Source: Shimia aestuarii
GTDB taxonomy: Bacteria; Pseudomonadota; Alphaproteobacteria; Rhodobacterales; Rhodobacteraceae
Direction: 5' to 3'
Length of the DNA stretch: 64,000 nt
Assembly (NCBI RefSeq): GCF_022814865.1
Contig: NZ_JAKVRD010000017.1
Span: 1-64,000, forward strand
In this document: positions 26,329 through 34,085 of the stretch, one piece after another
Numbering within the stretch: position 1 is the stretch's first letter
How the letters are laid out: each line of letters opens with the position of its first letter
Translations under genes and position numbers: made by a program
Notes under the pieces: generated by a model
The model's database searches: none
Told to the model about the DNA's origin: nothing
Seen by the model: the letters and a program-made list of their open reading frames with translations, nothing else

Positions 26329-26798
26329 CAGCCCTCCGGTCCACGCGCGGCGATTCCGAGGATTGGGACCTCGACCGTCACCTTGCCGCCATCCGAGAAG
26401 GTCAGTGTCAGCGGGAAATTCTCGCCTTCGGTCATCGGCTCTTGCAGCTTCATGAGCATGGCGTGCAACCCGCCCGGCTCCAATGCCACGCTTTGGCCGG
26501 GCTCAATCGTGATCTCGCCTGCAGGCGCCATGGAACTGACGCCATCGGAGTTGGTTTTCGACTCATGGATCTCGGGCATCATTGCCAGCGGTGTCGCAAG
26601 TCCGGTCAGCGTAACGGCGTCTTCACCCGTGTTGCGCACGGTCATATAGGCGGCACCTGGCCTGTTGACGCCGATCGAGGCGCGGGACCACGCATTCTCG
26701 ACCACGACATCCTCCGAACCGGCCAGTGCGGGGGCCGACAGCCCTGCAACCGTCAAAAGCACGGCCAATGCATTGGTATATCTCAACTTCTTCACCAC
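26328..26798 (-). CDS. PCuAC-type periplasmic copper chaperone
   Basis: PCuAC proteins (DUF461) bind Cu(I) and load cytochrome oxidase with SCO. The product has a signal peptide (LRYTNALAVLLTVAGLSAPALA) and the cupredoxin-like domain with the conserved ligands: Met and His in MMPEIHESK and GGLHAMLM, matching the H(M)x10Mx21HxM pattern in outline. GTG 26798 is preferred, 6 bases after AGGAG; GTG 26795 is possible. The longer frame to 26876 overlaps the dsbA-like gene and lacks a ribosome site. Confidence 0.9.
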   Translation of the reverse strand: MVKKLRYTNALAVLLTVAGLSAPALAGSEDVVVENAWSRASIGVNRPGAAYMTVRNTGEDAVTLTGLATPLAMMPEIHESKTNSDGVSSMAPAGEITIEPGQSVALEPGGLHAMLMKLQEPMTEGENFPLTLTFSDGGKVTVEVPILGIAARGPEG

Positions 26799-26820
26799 TC
26801 GTTTCTCCTGCCTCCGCAAA

Positions 26821-27480
26821 TCAGCTTTGGCTTGCCGCAACTTCCACTGCCACCAGCCTCCGCAATTCGGCCTCACCGAACGGATCGAGAGGCTTGCCGT
26901 TCACGAAGAACGTGGGCGTTTGGCGGACCCCGACTGTCTCGACATCGGCGCGGTCCTGGTTGAGCACCGCCACAACACCGGGGGCCAGCATCTGTGTCCG
27001 GGCAGCTTCGACATCCAGACCTCCGCTTGCTGCAATCTCAAGGATCAATCCGGGTGCCGGGGTCCCGTGAGACGCCCATCTGGGCTGCTCTCGCAAGACT
27101 GCCTCGAGCACAGGTTCAAACACGTCCTGCATGCGCGCCGCCTCGAGCACACGGATCGCTTCTACCGACGCCTCGCCGTGAAAAGGCGTATAGCGGATTA
27201 CAACGCGCACCGCGTCTCCGTGCTCCGCCATGATATCCTCGACGACCGGATAGAAAGCGCGGCATGCCTCGCAGGCCGGGTCGAAGAATTCAACGATGGT
27301 TACGGGCGCATCCTCGGGCCCGAGGATCGGGGAATAGGGTCGGATCAGCGCGTCGGCCATTTCAGGGTCGATGGGATCGGACGCGGCAATCGGGTCGGGG
27401 CGGGTGGCATACCAGGCGGCACCGCCGAAACCGGCGACCCCGAGCGCGAGAACGGACAGGATGAGGCCGCGTCGTTTCAT
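26821..27480 (-). CDS. DsbA/DsbG-like thiol oxidoreductase
   Basis: The 219-residue protein is anchored or exported by an N-terminal helix (LILSVLALGVAGFGGAAWY) and has a DsbA-type thioredoxin fold with CxxC as FFDPACEACRAFYP and the cis-Pro loop RQTPTFFVNGKPL. It would oxidise Cys pairs of periplasmic proteins and be recycled by the DsbB whose gene overlaps its start by 4 bases. The frame is open to 27795, but that part overlaps dsbB. Confidence 0.92.
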   Translation of the reverse strand: MKRRGLILSVLALGVAGFGGAAWYATRPDPIAASDPIDPEMADALIRPYSPILGPEDAPVTIVEFFDPACEACRAFYPVVEDIMAEHGDAVRVVIRYTPFHGEASVEAIRVLEAARMQDVFEPVLEAVLREQPRWASHGTPAPGLILEIAASGGLDVEAARTQMLAPGVVAVLNQDRADVETVGVRQTPTFFVNGKPLDPFGEAELRRLVAVEVAASQS

Positions 27481-27899
27481 TTTTGTGTTTCCTTCAGTGA
27501 GAGAGCCGACAGCAGACCGATCATCGCGAAGGCGACGAGCGCCATCAAAGGAATCGGAATGCCGAAGACCAGTTGATTGTCGTCGGTACAGGATGGGCCG
27601 GTCGCCGTGCAGGGCTGGATACGCTCGGGGATAACGCCGACATAGAGGCCCAAGTGCCAAAGCGCGACGGCGGCACCGCCCAAAGCCAGCGCGATCCCGT
27701 AGCGACCCACGCGCCGATCCTGCCACCACAGCCCAAGCCCGAGGATGATGGCCAAGGGGAACATGAAGGCACGCTGGAACCAGCAGAGCACGCAAGGTGT
27801 CTGCCCCAGAACCTCGCCGATGAAGAGCACGGCAAGCGACGCGGTGAGCGCGATGATCCAGGCCAGGCCAAGGGCCGTCTCTCCGGAAAGTCGGGTCAT
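27477..27899 (-). CDS. dsbB: Disulfide bond formation protein DsbB, copy 2
   Basis: This 140-residue, four-helix membrane protein has PCVLCWFQRAFMFP (first Cys pair) and a second pair in IQPCTATGPSCTDDNQ. It re-oxidises the neighbouring DsbA-like protein. It differs from the dsbB at 7178 in length and sequence, so the two are not a recent duplication. It starts 5 bases after the upstream SCO gene stop. Confidence 0.92.
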   Translation of the reverse strand: MTRLSGETALGLAWIIALTASLAVLFIGEVLGQTPCVLCWFQRAFMFPLAIILGLGLWWQDRRVGRYGIALALGGAAVALWHLGLYVGVIPERIQPCTATGPSCTDDNQLVFGIPIPLMALVAFAMIGLLSALSLKETQK

Positions 27900-27904
27900 G
27901 ACGA

Positions 27905-28507
27905 TCAGATCCTCTGTCTCAGATCGGCGAGGATCTCTTCGGCGGGCGTGCCGTAGGGCCAGGAGTCCGCGAAGCCTGCTTGCGTGTCGAAAAGGAAAAG
28001 ATGCGACGTGTGACCCATCGTGTATCCGCCCGGCGCAGTCGCCTGCTCGATCCGCTCAAAGAATATCGGAAAGGTTTCGGATGTCGCGGCGATCTGCTCC
28101 GGTGTACCGGTCAGCCCGATGATCCCTGCGTCGAACAGGGGCACATACTCGGCAAGTGCAGTCGGCGTATCCCGCTCCGGATCAATCGTTATGAAAATCG
28201 GCTGAACCATTGCTGCCTCATCGCCCAGGCCCTCCATCACGGCCGCGACTTCGGACAGTGTTGTCGGACAGACGTCGGGGCAATTGGTGAAGCCAAAGAA
28301 GACCAGCATCCAGCGCCCTGCGAAATCTTCGTCCGTTTGGACCATGCCGCGATGATCGGTCAGTTCGAAATCAGCAAGAAACGGTGGTTCACTCTCGGTG
28401 CGGGCAAGATCGGCACGGTAGTCGGACCATAGCAACAGCCAGATGAAAACGAACGCCGCCGCGCCCGCCAACACCCACAATACCTTCTGAAGACCTGAAA
28501 GCCTCAC
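27905..28507 (-). CDS. SCO1/SenC copper chaperone, copy 2; first gene of the leftward operon
   Basis: The 200-residue product has an N-terminal anchor (VLWVLAGAAAFVFIWLLLW), FFGFTNCPDVCPTTL and the ligand His in YTMGHTSHLFLF. It has two extra His near the ligand compared with copy 1. GTG 28507 follows GGAGCGGC. A MerR-type promoter lies 40-65 bases upstream, so this is the promoter-proximal gene of an eleven-gene run ending near 20852. Confidence 0.92.
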   Translation of the reverse strand: MRLSGLQKVLWVLAGAAAFVFIWLLLWSDYRADLARTESEPPFLADFELTDHRGMVQTDEDFAGRWMLVFFGFTNCPDVCPTTLSEVAAVMEGLGDEAAMVQPIFITIDPERDTPTALAEYVPLFDAGIIGLTGTPEQIAATSETFPIFFERIEQATAPGGYTMGHTSHLFLFDTQAGFADSWPYGTPAEEILADLRQRI

Positions 28508-28545
28508 GCCGCTCCGCCCGAACCTGATTCTATATTTTGTGTGCG

Positions 28546-28574
28546 TTTACATCCTCTAGCTACTGTAGGTTCAA
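28546..28574 (-). promoter_or_regulatory. MerR-type promoter of the leftward envelope/metal operon
   Basis: On the minus strand: TTGAAC (28574-28569), the dyad CTACAG TAG CTAGAG, then TGTAAAC as -10 (28551-28545). The dyad matches those at 17521 and 29832. It faces away from the merR gene, forming a divergent control region. Confidence 0.75.
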
Positions 28575-28651
28575 GCGTGATTGTCATCGATCGGCCAACA
28601 ATCACCGATCTGTGAAACTCGGGTGAAGCTTGTGATGCGCACCGCATAAAG

Positions 28652-28666
28652 CTACACCCACTGTAG
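28652..28666. promoter_or_regulatory. MerR-type dyad before the merR gene
   Basis: CTACA-CCCAC-TGTAG is a perfect inverted repeat 18 bases before the merR start. No good TTGA -35 box is placed before it, so it may serve for autorepression. Confidence 0.55.
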
Positions 28667-28684
28667 GTAATGTGGGGAGCGGAA

Positions 28685-29113
28685 ATGCTGACGATTGGGA
28701 CGCTGGCGAAGAAGACCGGAACAAAGGTGCAGACCATCCGGTATTACGAGCAGATCGGACTTATGCCTGAGCCCGGCAGGACCGAGGGGGGCCAACGACG
28801 CTATGGCGACGCCGAACTCGACCGCTTGTCATTCGTCCGGCACGCACGGCAACTGGGGTTCTCGTTGGACGCGATCCGTGAGCTCCTCGATCTCAGCGAT
28901 CATCCGGGAAAGTCCTGCGCTGAGGCGGATGCAATAGCCCGTCGGCAACTCAAACAGGTCGAGCAACGATTGGCGCGGCTCGAGGCGCTGCGGACGGAAT
29001 TGAAGCGGATGGTGCATGAGTGCAGCGGCGGACAGACTTCTGATTGCCGTGTGCTCGAGGTACTGCGCGACCATTCCGAATGCCTGACCGACCATGAAGA
29101 GATCGGCGCCTGA
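28685..29113 (+). CDS. MerR-family metal-responsive regulator (CadR/PbrR/ZntR-like)
   Basis: The 142-residue protein has the MerR winged HTH (LTIGTLAKKTGTKVQTIRYY, EQIGLMPEPGRTEGGQRRYG), a dimerisation helix (ADAIARRQLKQVEQRLARLEAL) and a C-terminal Cys cluster, GKSCAEAD and HECSGGQTSDC. This Cys pattern is that of divalent-metal sensors (Zn, Cd, Pb), not of CueR. ATG 28685 follows GGGGAGCGG. It probably controls the CTACAG/CTGTAG promoters of the island, including its own. Confidence 0.9.
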   Translation: MLTIGTLAKKTGTKVQTIRYYEQIGLMPEPGRTEGGQRRYGDAELDRLSFVRHARQLGFSLDAIRELLDLSDHPGKSCAEADAIARRQLKQVEQRLARLEALRTELKRMVHECSGGQTSDCRVLEVLRDHSECLTDHEEIGA

Positions 29114-29195
29114 GCAATTTCGACGACCTTTGATCGGAACGCAAAAAGCCCGGTGTTAGTTACTCATTGGCAATTCACTAATTTGGATACCCGGC

Positions 29196-29816
29196 ATGGC
29201 GGAGCAGAGAAACGCAACGGAAAGACGCACACTCTGGATCGTGCTGGGTCTCAACATCGGGCTGGCAGTCGCTTTCTTCGCCTCGGGCGCATTCGGCGAG
29301 TCAAGCGCGCTTATCGCCAATGGCCTCGACAATCTGTCGGACAGTTTCGTCTACGCGATCAGCCTCTTCGCGCTGTCCCGCTCCGCCAAGTGGAAGCGCG
29401 GAGCGGCGAACGTTTCGGGCGGCCTGCTGATCCTCTTCGCCCTTGGAATCCTGTATGACGCGTGGCGCCGCTACGTCGGCGGATCGGATCCTCTTGGCAC
29501 GATCATGATTGTCATGGCGCTGGTAGCGGCGGCCATCAACGCACTTTGCGTCTGGCTGCTGGCACGGCTTCGCGATCCAGACGTAAACATCCGAGCGGCG
29601 AATACGTTCAGCTGGAACGACTTCGCGGCCAATCTCGGAATCGTCGTCGCAGGCGGGCTCGTAGCCTGGCTCGGAACGAATTGGCCGGACCTTGTCGTGG
29701 GCGTGATTGTCGCCGGCATCGCGGCCTGGGGTGGCGTCGGAATCCTGAGAGACGCGCATGGTGAACACCACAAGGCGGTGCACAATGACGATCAGGTAAC
29801 CAAGGACTCGGCCTGA
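29196..29816 (+). CDS. Cation diffusion facilitator-like transporter (short form)
   Basis: The 206-residue protein has six predicted helices with paired metal-site motifs of CDF transporters: ANGLDNLSDSFVYAISL (DxxxD) and WNDFAANLGIVV. It lacks the C-terminal cytoplasmic domain of CzcD-like proteins and ends in a His-containing tail (DAHGEHHKAVHN). It probably exports a divalent metal with protons. It is the first gene after merR, with no MerR-type box in front that I can see. Confidence 0.8.
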   Translation: MAEQRNATERRTLWIVLGLNIGLAVAFFASGAFGESSALIANGLDNLSDSFVYAISLFALSRSAKWKRGAANVSGGLLILFALGILYDAWRRYVGGSDPLGTIMIVMALVAAAINALCVWLLARLRDPDVNIRAANTFSWNDFAANLGIVVAGGLVAWLGTNWPDLVVGVIVAGIAAWGGVGILRDAHGEHHKAVHNDDQVTKDSA

Positions 29817-29825
29817 AATCGGGGC

Positions 29826-29856
29826 TTGAAGCTACAGTGACTGTAGCAACTACATA
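29826..29856 (+). promoter_or_regulatory. MerR-type promoter with a perfect dyad
   Basis: TTGAAG (29826-29831), then CTACAG-TGA-CTGTAG (29832-29846, perfect 6-bp arms), and TACATA (29851-29856) as -10, giving a 19-base spacer. This is the best copy of the island's operator. It should drive the transglutaminase-like gene and the CDF gene after it. Confidence 0.85.
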
Positions 29857-29885
29857 TTCTCGTGAACGATTCGAGGAGGTATCCC

Positions 29886-30449
29886 GTGAACCCCGCCGAC
29901 CCTCATTTGGCCAAAACCCGGCTGCTGGATTTTGACGCGACCTCAATTGCAAAACTGATCGAGGAGCGCGGCTGGGCAGACCTTCCCAGCGACGACCGAA
30001 TTGGGGCCATCTACGATTTCGTCAGGAACGAGATTACCTTCGGCTACAACCGCGCCGACGACATTCCGGCGTCCGAGGTCCTCGCAGATGGCCACGGGCA
30101 GTGCAACACCAAGGGCACGCTCCTCATGGCCCTGCTGCGTGGCGTGGGAGTTCGCTGCCGACTGCACGGGTTCACAATCCACAAGGCGCTTCAGAGAGGC
30201 GTCGTTCCGGAACTCGTCTATCCCCTCGCGCCGTCCGAAATCCTCCACTCCTGGGTAGAGGTGGACTTGGGCGACGGATGGGTCAATCACCGCCAGAACT
30301 TCGGATTTGTGCGCGACTTGCTCTATCGCCACGTCATCCGTCACTGGATGAATGCCAGGGTTCGCCGCATCCGCCGCGGAATCTTGCCGCCGGTCCCCGG
30401 ATTCGATCGGCCGAACCACCGCCATGAGGAGACGAACCGTGCCGCATGA
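29886..30449 (+). CDS. Transglutaminase-like cysteine protease-fold protein
   Basis: The 187-residue protein belongs to the transglutaminase-like superfamily: the catalytic Cys is in ADGHGQCNTKGTLLMALLRG, the His in EILHSWVEVDL and the Asp in LGDGWVNHRQN. It has no signal peptide, so it probably acts in the cytoplasm. Substrate unknown; members can be proteases or amidases. GTG 29886 has an excellent GAGGAGG site; GTG 29862 does not. It shares the MerR-type promoter with the CDF gene, which starts inside its 3' end. Confidence 0.75.
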   Translation: MNPADPHLAKTRLLDFDATSIAKLIEERGWADLPSDDRIGAIYDFVRNEITFGYNRADDIPASEVLADGHGQCNTKGTLLMALLRGVGVRCRLHGFTIHKALQRGVVPELVYPLAPSEILHSWVEVDLGDGWVNHRQNFGFVRDLLYRHVIRHWMNARVRRIRRGILPPVPGFDRPNHRHEETNRAA

Positions 30450-31404
30450 TCACGGCCACGCCCACATCGATCCTCAATCCGGTGATCGTCGCGTCTCCAT
30501 CGCCATCTGGGCCAACGGCCTCCTGACGGTCGCGCAGATCGTCGGCGGGATCCTTTCCGGCAGCCTCGCGCTGATCGCGGATGCCCTCCACAATTTCTCG
30601 GACATGGCGTCGCTGGTGATCGCCTTCTTCGCGCGTAAGATCGCTCGCCGCCCGGCGGACAAGCGCATGACCTTCGGCTATGGGCGGGTAGAAATCGTCG
30701 CAGCGCTCATCAACTACACGACACTTATCCTGATCGGCTTCTACCTGATCTACGAGGGTGGCATGCGCATGATCGACCCACCAGAGGTACAGGGCTGGAC
30801 GGTGGTGATCCTGGGCGGTGTGGCACTGGTCGTCGACACGTTGACGGCGCTGCTCACCTATTCGATGCAGAAAGGCAGCGTGAACATCCGTGCGCTCTTC
30901 CTGCACAACCTATCGGACGCTTTGGCCTCCGTGGCGGTCATCATCGGCGGCTCGCTCATCCTCCTCTACAACATGCGGTGGGTCGACCCGGCGATCACCA
31001 TCGGCATCGCTCTCTACATCCTCTACCTCGCATTTACCGAGATCGGCGGTCCGATTCGGACGCTGATGCTCGGCAGTCCACCGGACATCGATAATGAAAC
31101 CGTCGTTCAGGCGATGCGGGGTGTGGATGGTGTCGCGGACGTTCATCACGTGCATCTGTGGCAGATGCAGGAGCACGAGGCGGCTCTGGACTGCCACGTC
31201 GTGCTGACAGCGGACGGCTGGGGTCAAATCGAAAAGATCAAGGCCGCGATCAAGGACCGGCTGAAGGACGATTTCAGCATCGGTCATTCGAGTCTGGAAT
31301 TTGAGCACGAAGACCGCGCACACGAAAACGCTGACCTTTACGGTCACGGCAAACCGGAAAAAGAGGAGGAAAACCATGTTCACCGAGACACTGACAGCTC
31401 ATGA
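30439..31404 (+). CDS. CzcD-like cation diffusion facilitator
   Basis: The 321-residue protein has a His-rich N-terminus (VPHDHGHAHIDPQ), six helices with the metal sites ADALHNFSDMASL and LFLHNLSDALASV, and a C-terminal cytoplasmic domain (VADVHHVHLWQMQEHEAAL) as in CzcD/YiiP. It exports Zn, Cd or Co with proton antiport. GTG 30439 lies 7 bases after GAGGAG and inside the previous gene; the frame before it is not CDF-like. It ends in a charged His-containing tail. Confidence 0.93.
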   Translation: MPHDHGHAHIDPQSGDRRVSIAIWANGLLTVAQIVGGILSGSLALIADALHNFSDMASLVIAFFARKIARRPADKRMTFGYGRVEIVAALINYTTLILIGFYLIYEGGMRMIDPPEVQGWTVVILGGVALVVDTLTALLTYSMQKGSVNIRALFLHNLSDALASVAVIIGGSLILLYNMRWVDPAITIGIALYILYLAFTEIGGPIRTLMLGSPPDIDNETVVQAMRGVDGVADVHHVHLWQMQEHEAALDCHVVLTADGWGQIEKIKAAIKDRLKDDFSIGHSSLEFEHEDRAHENADLYGHGKPEKEEENHVHRDTDSS

Positions 31405-31738
31405 CGACACGATTGGCCTCGCCTGCGAGGGCAAGCTCAGCGAAAGCGACCTGAAACGGATGCACGCCCTGCTTCATGAGCGCCTGCAAGAGACAAGTAA
31501 GCCCGGCCTGGTTCTCGATCTCACGAGGTTCGAAGGCTACGATGGGCCGTCCGCTCTGCTCGAAGATCTGAAAATCGACACAGCCCATAGGAATGACTTC
31601 CGCCGCGTCGCTGTGGTGGGCGAAGGGGCTTTGTTGGAGTGGGGAACCAGGTTCGCCGACGTGCTGACCACGGCAGAACTCCGTTAGTTCGACCCGGCGG
31701 AAATGAAGGCGGCAATCGCCTGGGCAAGTGAAAGGTAG
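31376..31738 (+). pseudogene. STAS/SpoIIAA-like protein with an early stop codon
   Basis: From ATG 31376 (GAGGAGG site) the frame encodes a SpoIIAA-like/SEC14-type domain (GKLSESDLKRMHALLHERLQ, PGLVLDLTRFEGYDGPSALL, FRRVAVVGEGALLEWGT) and stops at a TAG (31685-31687) after TTAELR. In the same frame FDPAEMKAAIAWASER and a second TAG (31736-31738) follow. This is the usual C-terminal helix of the family, so the TAG seems to replace a Tyr codon. The 103-residue product lacks the last 17 residues and may be partly functional. Confidence 0.7.
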
Positions 31739-32040
31739 AGTAGCTTTCAATCAGATGCCTTCGCAGAAGACAGCATCTGTTCGAAACCATAAACAAAAGA
31801 ACTACAGCAGTTGCGAGACCCAAGAGCAATCCGAAAGTTCTGAACATGGTCGCTCCTTTCGCAAAGGAGTAACTTTGGTACGGTGGCACTGCCCTTGCCG
31901 GGGCATTATCAAATCGTAATGTTTTAGCGGCTCAGGGCGCCAGTTGGTTAACATAAACTTAATTATGCGACTTTATACTTAGCGTTGCGATAGTATATTA
32001 TTGTATGTATGCTGAACTCCTATCACGGAGGCTCCACAGC
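31739..32040. other. Junction between metal island and transfer region
   Basis: About 300 bases with no convincing gene. On the minus strand an ATG at 31847 behind AAAGGAG opens a short hydrophobic peptide (MFRTFGLLLGLATAVVLLFM) that then runs antisense into the STAS pseudogene; it may be a small membrane protein whose end has been lost. The right half is AT-rich and holds the GATA-type element at 31988 and the ribosome site of the next gene. Confidence 0.4.
31988..32001. promoter_or_regulatory. GATA-type AT-rich element, copy 1
   Basis: CGATAGTATATTAT lies 40 bases before the gene at 32041. The exact reverse complement occurs at 34021-34034 and a 12-base match at 55086-55097. The core GATA-N6-TATC is palindromic. 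All three copies lie before transfer-region transcripts, so a shared regulator is likely. Confidence 0.6.
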
Positions 32041-32736
32041 ATGCGCCATTTACTCAAGAAGCTCCTCCCCTCGGTCGCAGTCGCTTTGACCGTGACAGGT
32101 TCTTCGCTGCCAATACCCGCCCGCGCGCAGACATACCCGATCGATTGCGCGATCCTCTTGTGCCTGTCTGGCGGCTGGCCTGCTTCCGTCCCTTGCGCCC
32201 GAGCCCGCGCCGAATTTATCCGGCGGATTACACCTTGGCCGGTCGAACCACCGCTGCAAATCTGGCGCTGTCCCATGGGCGCCTCCTACGAGAACGATCG
32301 GTTACAAAACAACGCTGGCGGCATCTTTGAAGCCTTGTACCGAACCGACAGCCGTCGACCGCTTCAATCCTTGCCAGTAGATAATCTCGTTCCCACCGAC
32401 CTCGCCCTGCGGCTCGTTCAGGACCGCGCGGACATCGATATCAGCGGGCCAGAGTTCAATTTCGTGCGGTCCATCCGCGTCTTCGATGTACGGTATGCAC
32501 GACAGCACGAGTCCGGGCGCGATGGGGATTGTAACCGAAGCGCGACCGTGGTCCTCGGCACCTACGGGACCCAAGGCGATTTCTCATGGCAGCGATCTTC
32601 GATAACTGCCCTGCCCGAGGCCCATGTGGGACTTGAACGTTGGGGCGAGCATTGCCCTGGCATTTATCACCGATCCGTCTTCGTCGATTGGCGTGACTAT
32701 GACGGCAACTACGGGTTCGAGCAGGTGAACTACTGA
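32041..32736 (+). CDS. Secreted protein of unknown function at the start of the transfer region
   Basis: The 231-residue product, from ATG 32041 behind CGGAGG, has a signal peptide (LLKKLLPSVAVALTVTGSSL, ending ARA). The mature N-terminus is Cys-rich (YPIDCAILLCLSGGWPASVPC), followed by PLQIWRCPMG and a domain with VRSIRVFDVRYARQ and GEHCPGIYHRSVFVDWRDYD. I do not recognise a family. Its place before the virB genes and its shared upstream element suggest a periplasmic accessory to the secretion system. Confidence 0.7.
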   Translation: MRHLLKKLLPSVAVALTVTGSSLPIPARAQTYPIDCAILLCLSGGWPASVPCARARAEFIRRITPWPVEPPLQIWRCPMGASYENDRLQNNAGGIFEALYRTDSRRPLQSLPVDNLVPTDLALRLVQDRADIDISGPEFNFVRSIRVFDVRYARQHESGRDGDCNRSATVVLGTYGTQGDFSWQRSSITALPEAHVGLERWGEHCPGIYHRSVFVDWRDYDGNYGFEQVNY

Positions 32737-32856
32737 CCTGCCGCTACGTAGATTTGTCATGGAAGACGGCTTCTTTGGCTTGCACGACCGCACCGCATAC
32801 GCTTCGCGGTCCACATGCTGTTTGGCGTTTAGGCAAACACCGCGGGTTCGCTCTGT

Positions 32857-33084
32857 TCACCCGTCGTCGCTTCTTCCGATCCTCGTCAGCGCATCGAAGT
32901 CGATTTCTTGCTTCTGTTCGTCACTTATATCCGGCCGGGTTTCCGATACCGGCTGGGGCCCTTGGACGTCCCACATCACCGCATGTGAGCCTGTCCTCCA
33001 GCGATAAACCCAACCAACAACACTGCACCCATCGGTCCCGATCAGATTGGCGATCGCGACGCCCTCACCCTTATCTTCGTTCAC
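32857..33084 (-). CDS. Small conserved-looking cytoplasmic protein
   Basis: A 75-residue frame with GTG start (33084): EGVAIANLIGTDGCSVVGWV, YRWRTGSHAVMWDVQGPQP, then SETRPDISDEQKQEIDFDAL. Codon use and composition look like a real protein, but no family is recognised and the ribosome site (AGGAAGCC) is 11 or more bases away. It is in the same direction as the HTH gene at 33254. Confidence 0.45.
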   Translation of the reverse strand: MNEDKGEGVAIANLIGTDGCSVVGWVYRWRTGSHAVMWDVQGPQPVSETRPDISDEQKQEIDFDALTRIGRSDDG

Positions 33085-33253
33085 TGTTTACTGGCTTCCT
33101 GCACTGCGGCGCTGCGAATTGCGGCGTGGGGTTGCAGAGCGTTCACTACGACCGCGCGCCGGGCTTCTTTGATGTTGGCTAACTGGTCCTCGATGAGGAA
33201 ATGATCATCAGACCGGGAAAGTGGGTTCCCGTGTTCTCAACAATTCATTGGCT

Positions 33254-33511
33254 TCAAATCCTGTGGTCGGGCTCCGTGGCGGCTTCAACGATCGCCAGAA
33301 CCTCGAACGGGTCAAAGCCGATGGCGCGCGCCAAGACGACCAGCTCGACAACGTCGACCCGGCGCTGGCCGCTCTCAAGGCGGGCAATAAGGGACTGGTG
33401 GCATCTGAGCCTGTCTGCCAGGTCTTTCTGACCAAGGCCCGCTTTGACACGGGCGTCGACCAACGCCTGACAGAGTGCCACTTGTCCCTTGCTTCTGATT
33501 GTCTTTGCCAC
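33254..33511 (-). CDS. XRE-family (Cro/CI-type) HTH regulator
   Basis: The 85-residue protein is almost entirely a lambda-repressor-like HTH: LVDARVKAGLGQKDLADRLR, CHQSLIARLESGQRRVDVVE, then LVVLARAIGFDPFEVL. GTG at 33511. It is the only small regulator within the transfer region besides MobC and is a good candidate to act on the GATA-type elements or on the dyad just upstream of its own gene. Confidence 0.85.
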   Translation of the reverse strand: MAKTIRSKGQVALCQALVDARVKAGLGQKDLADRLRCHQSLIARLESGQRRVDVVELVVLARAIGFDPFEVLAIVEAATEPDHRI

Positions 33512-33555
33512 GCGTCACATACCTTTTGTGACGTCGCTAGCGGATGAAATCTGTT

Positions 33556-33570
33556 ATCTAAAAAGTAGAT
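33556..33570. promoter_or_regulatory. Dyad upstream of the XRE gene
   Basis: ATCTA-AAAAG-TAGAT, a perfect 5-bp inverted repeat in AT-rich DNA 45 bases before the XRE start. It could be an autoregulatory operator. Confidence 0.4.
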
Positions 33571-33635
33571 ATATGAGGGTGTTATCGGCGTCTGGTTTCC
33601 ATGGGCTGCAAGTCTGATGCTCCCGAGGTTGCCCA

Positions 33636-33956
33636 TCAATCCCCTACCAATTGCAGGAACCGGCCATATTCCTCGCTGACTTCGCGCGCTTCCTCGAAGG
33701 CGCGGGCCCGTTCACCGTCGAGGCAACGGAAGTAGCTCTGGATATCCTGAATGTAATCTTCGAAGTCGCCGCGGATGATATCCGCATAGTCCCGCGCGGC
33801 CTGCGAATCGCTTGGCAGGAAAGGACGGGATGGCGCAAAGCAGGATTCCGCCAAAACCGGCCCAGGAACGCAGATCAGAAGGGCCATAGCTTGCAATGGG
33901 AGCAGGCATGTCAACCTTGGGTTTCTCAAACCTGTTATCTCCTTGATCGCGGACAC
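33636..33956 (-). CDS. Small secreted protein of unknown function
   Basis: The 106-residue frame has an export signal (LLPLQAMALLICVPGPVLA) and an acidic helical mature part (DYADIIRGDFEDYIQDIQSY, FRCLDGERARAFEEAREVSE) with two Cys. A TTG at 33929, nine bases after AGGAG, is the more likely start than GTG 33956. It may be a periplasmic accessory protein of the transfer system; this is inferred from position and export signal only. Confidence 0.6.
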   Translation of the reverse strand: MSAIKEITGLRNPRLTCLLPLQAMALLICVPGPVLAESCFAPSRPFLPSDSQAARDYADIIRGDFEDYIQDIQSYFRCLDGERARAFEEAREVSEEYGRFLQLVGD

Positions 33957-34019
33957 TGGCCGTGACTAGTGTTTGCGTAACCAAACTACAGCCAAAGCAC
34001 GATATTACATCTTGCGGTT

Positions 34020-34034
34020 GATAATATACTATCG
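34020..34034. promoter_or_regulatory. GATA-type AT-rich element, copy 2, before the virB operon
   Basis: GATAATATACTATCG is the exact reverse complement of the element at 31988-32001, with the full palindromic core GATA-ATATAC-TATC. It lies about 50 bases before the first gene of the virB run. Confidence 0.65.
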
Positions 34035-34085
34035 TAACTCTGGGCTTCAAGTAGGAATGCCTGGGGTCGCGCCATTGGAGAAAGC

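Noticed and set aside
32754..33182. 142-residue plus-strand frame after the secreted protein gene
   Set aside because: The translation has a random-looking mix of Ser, Arg and His with no domain; the minus-strand frame at 32857 looks more protein-like.
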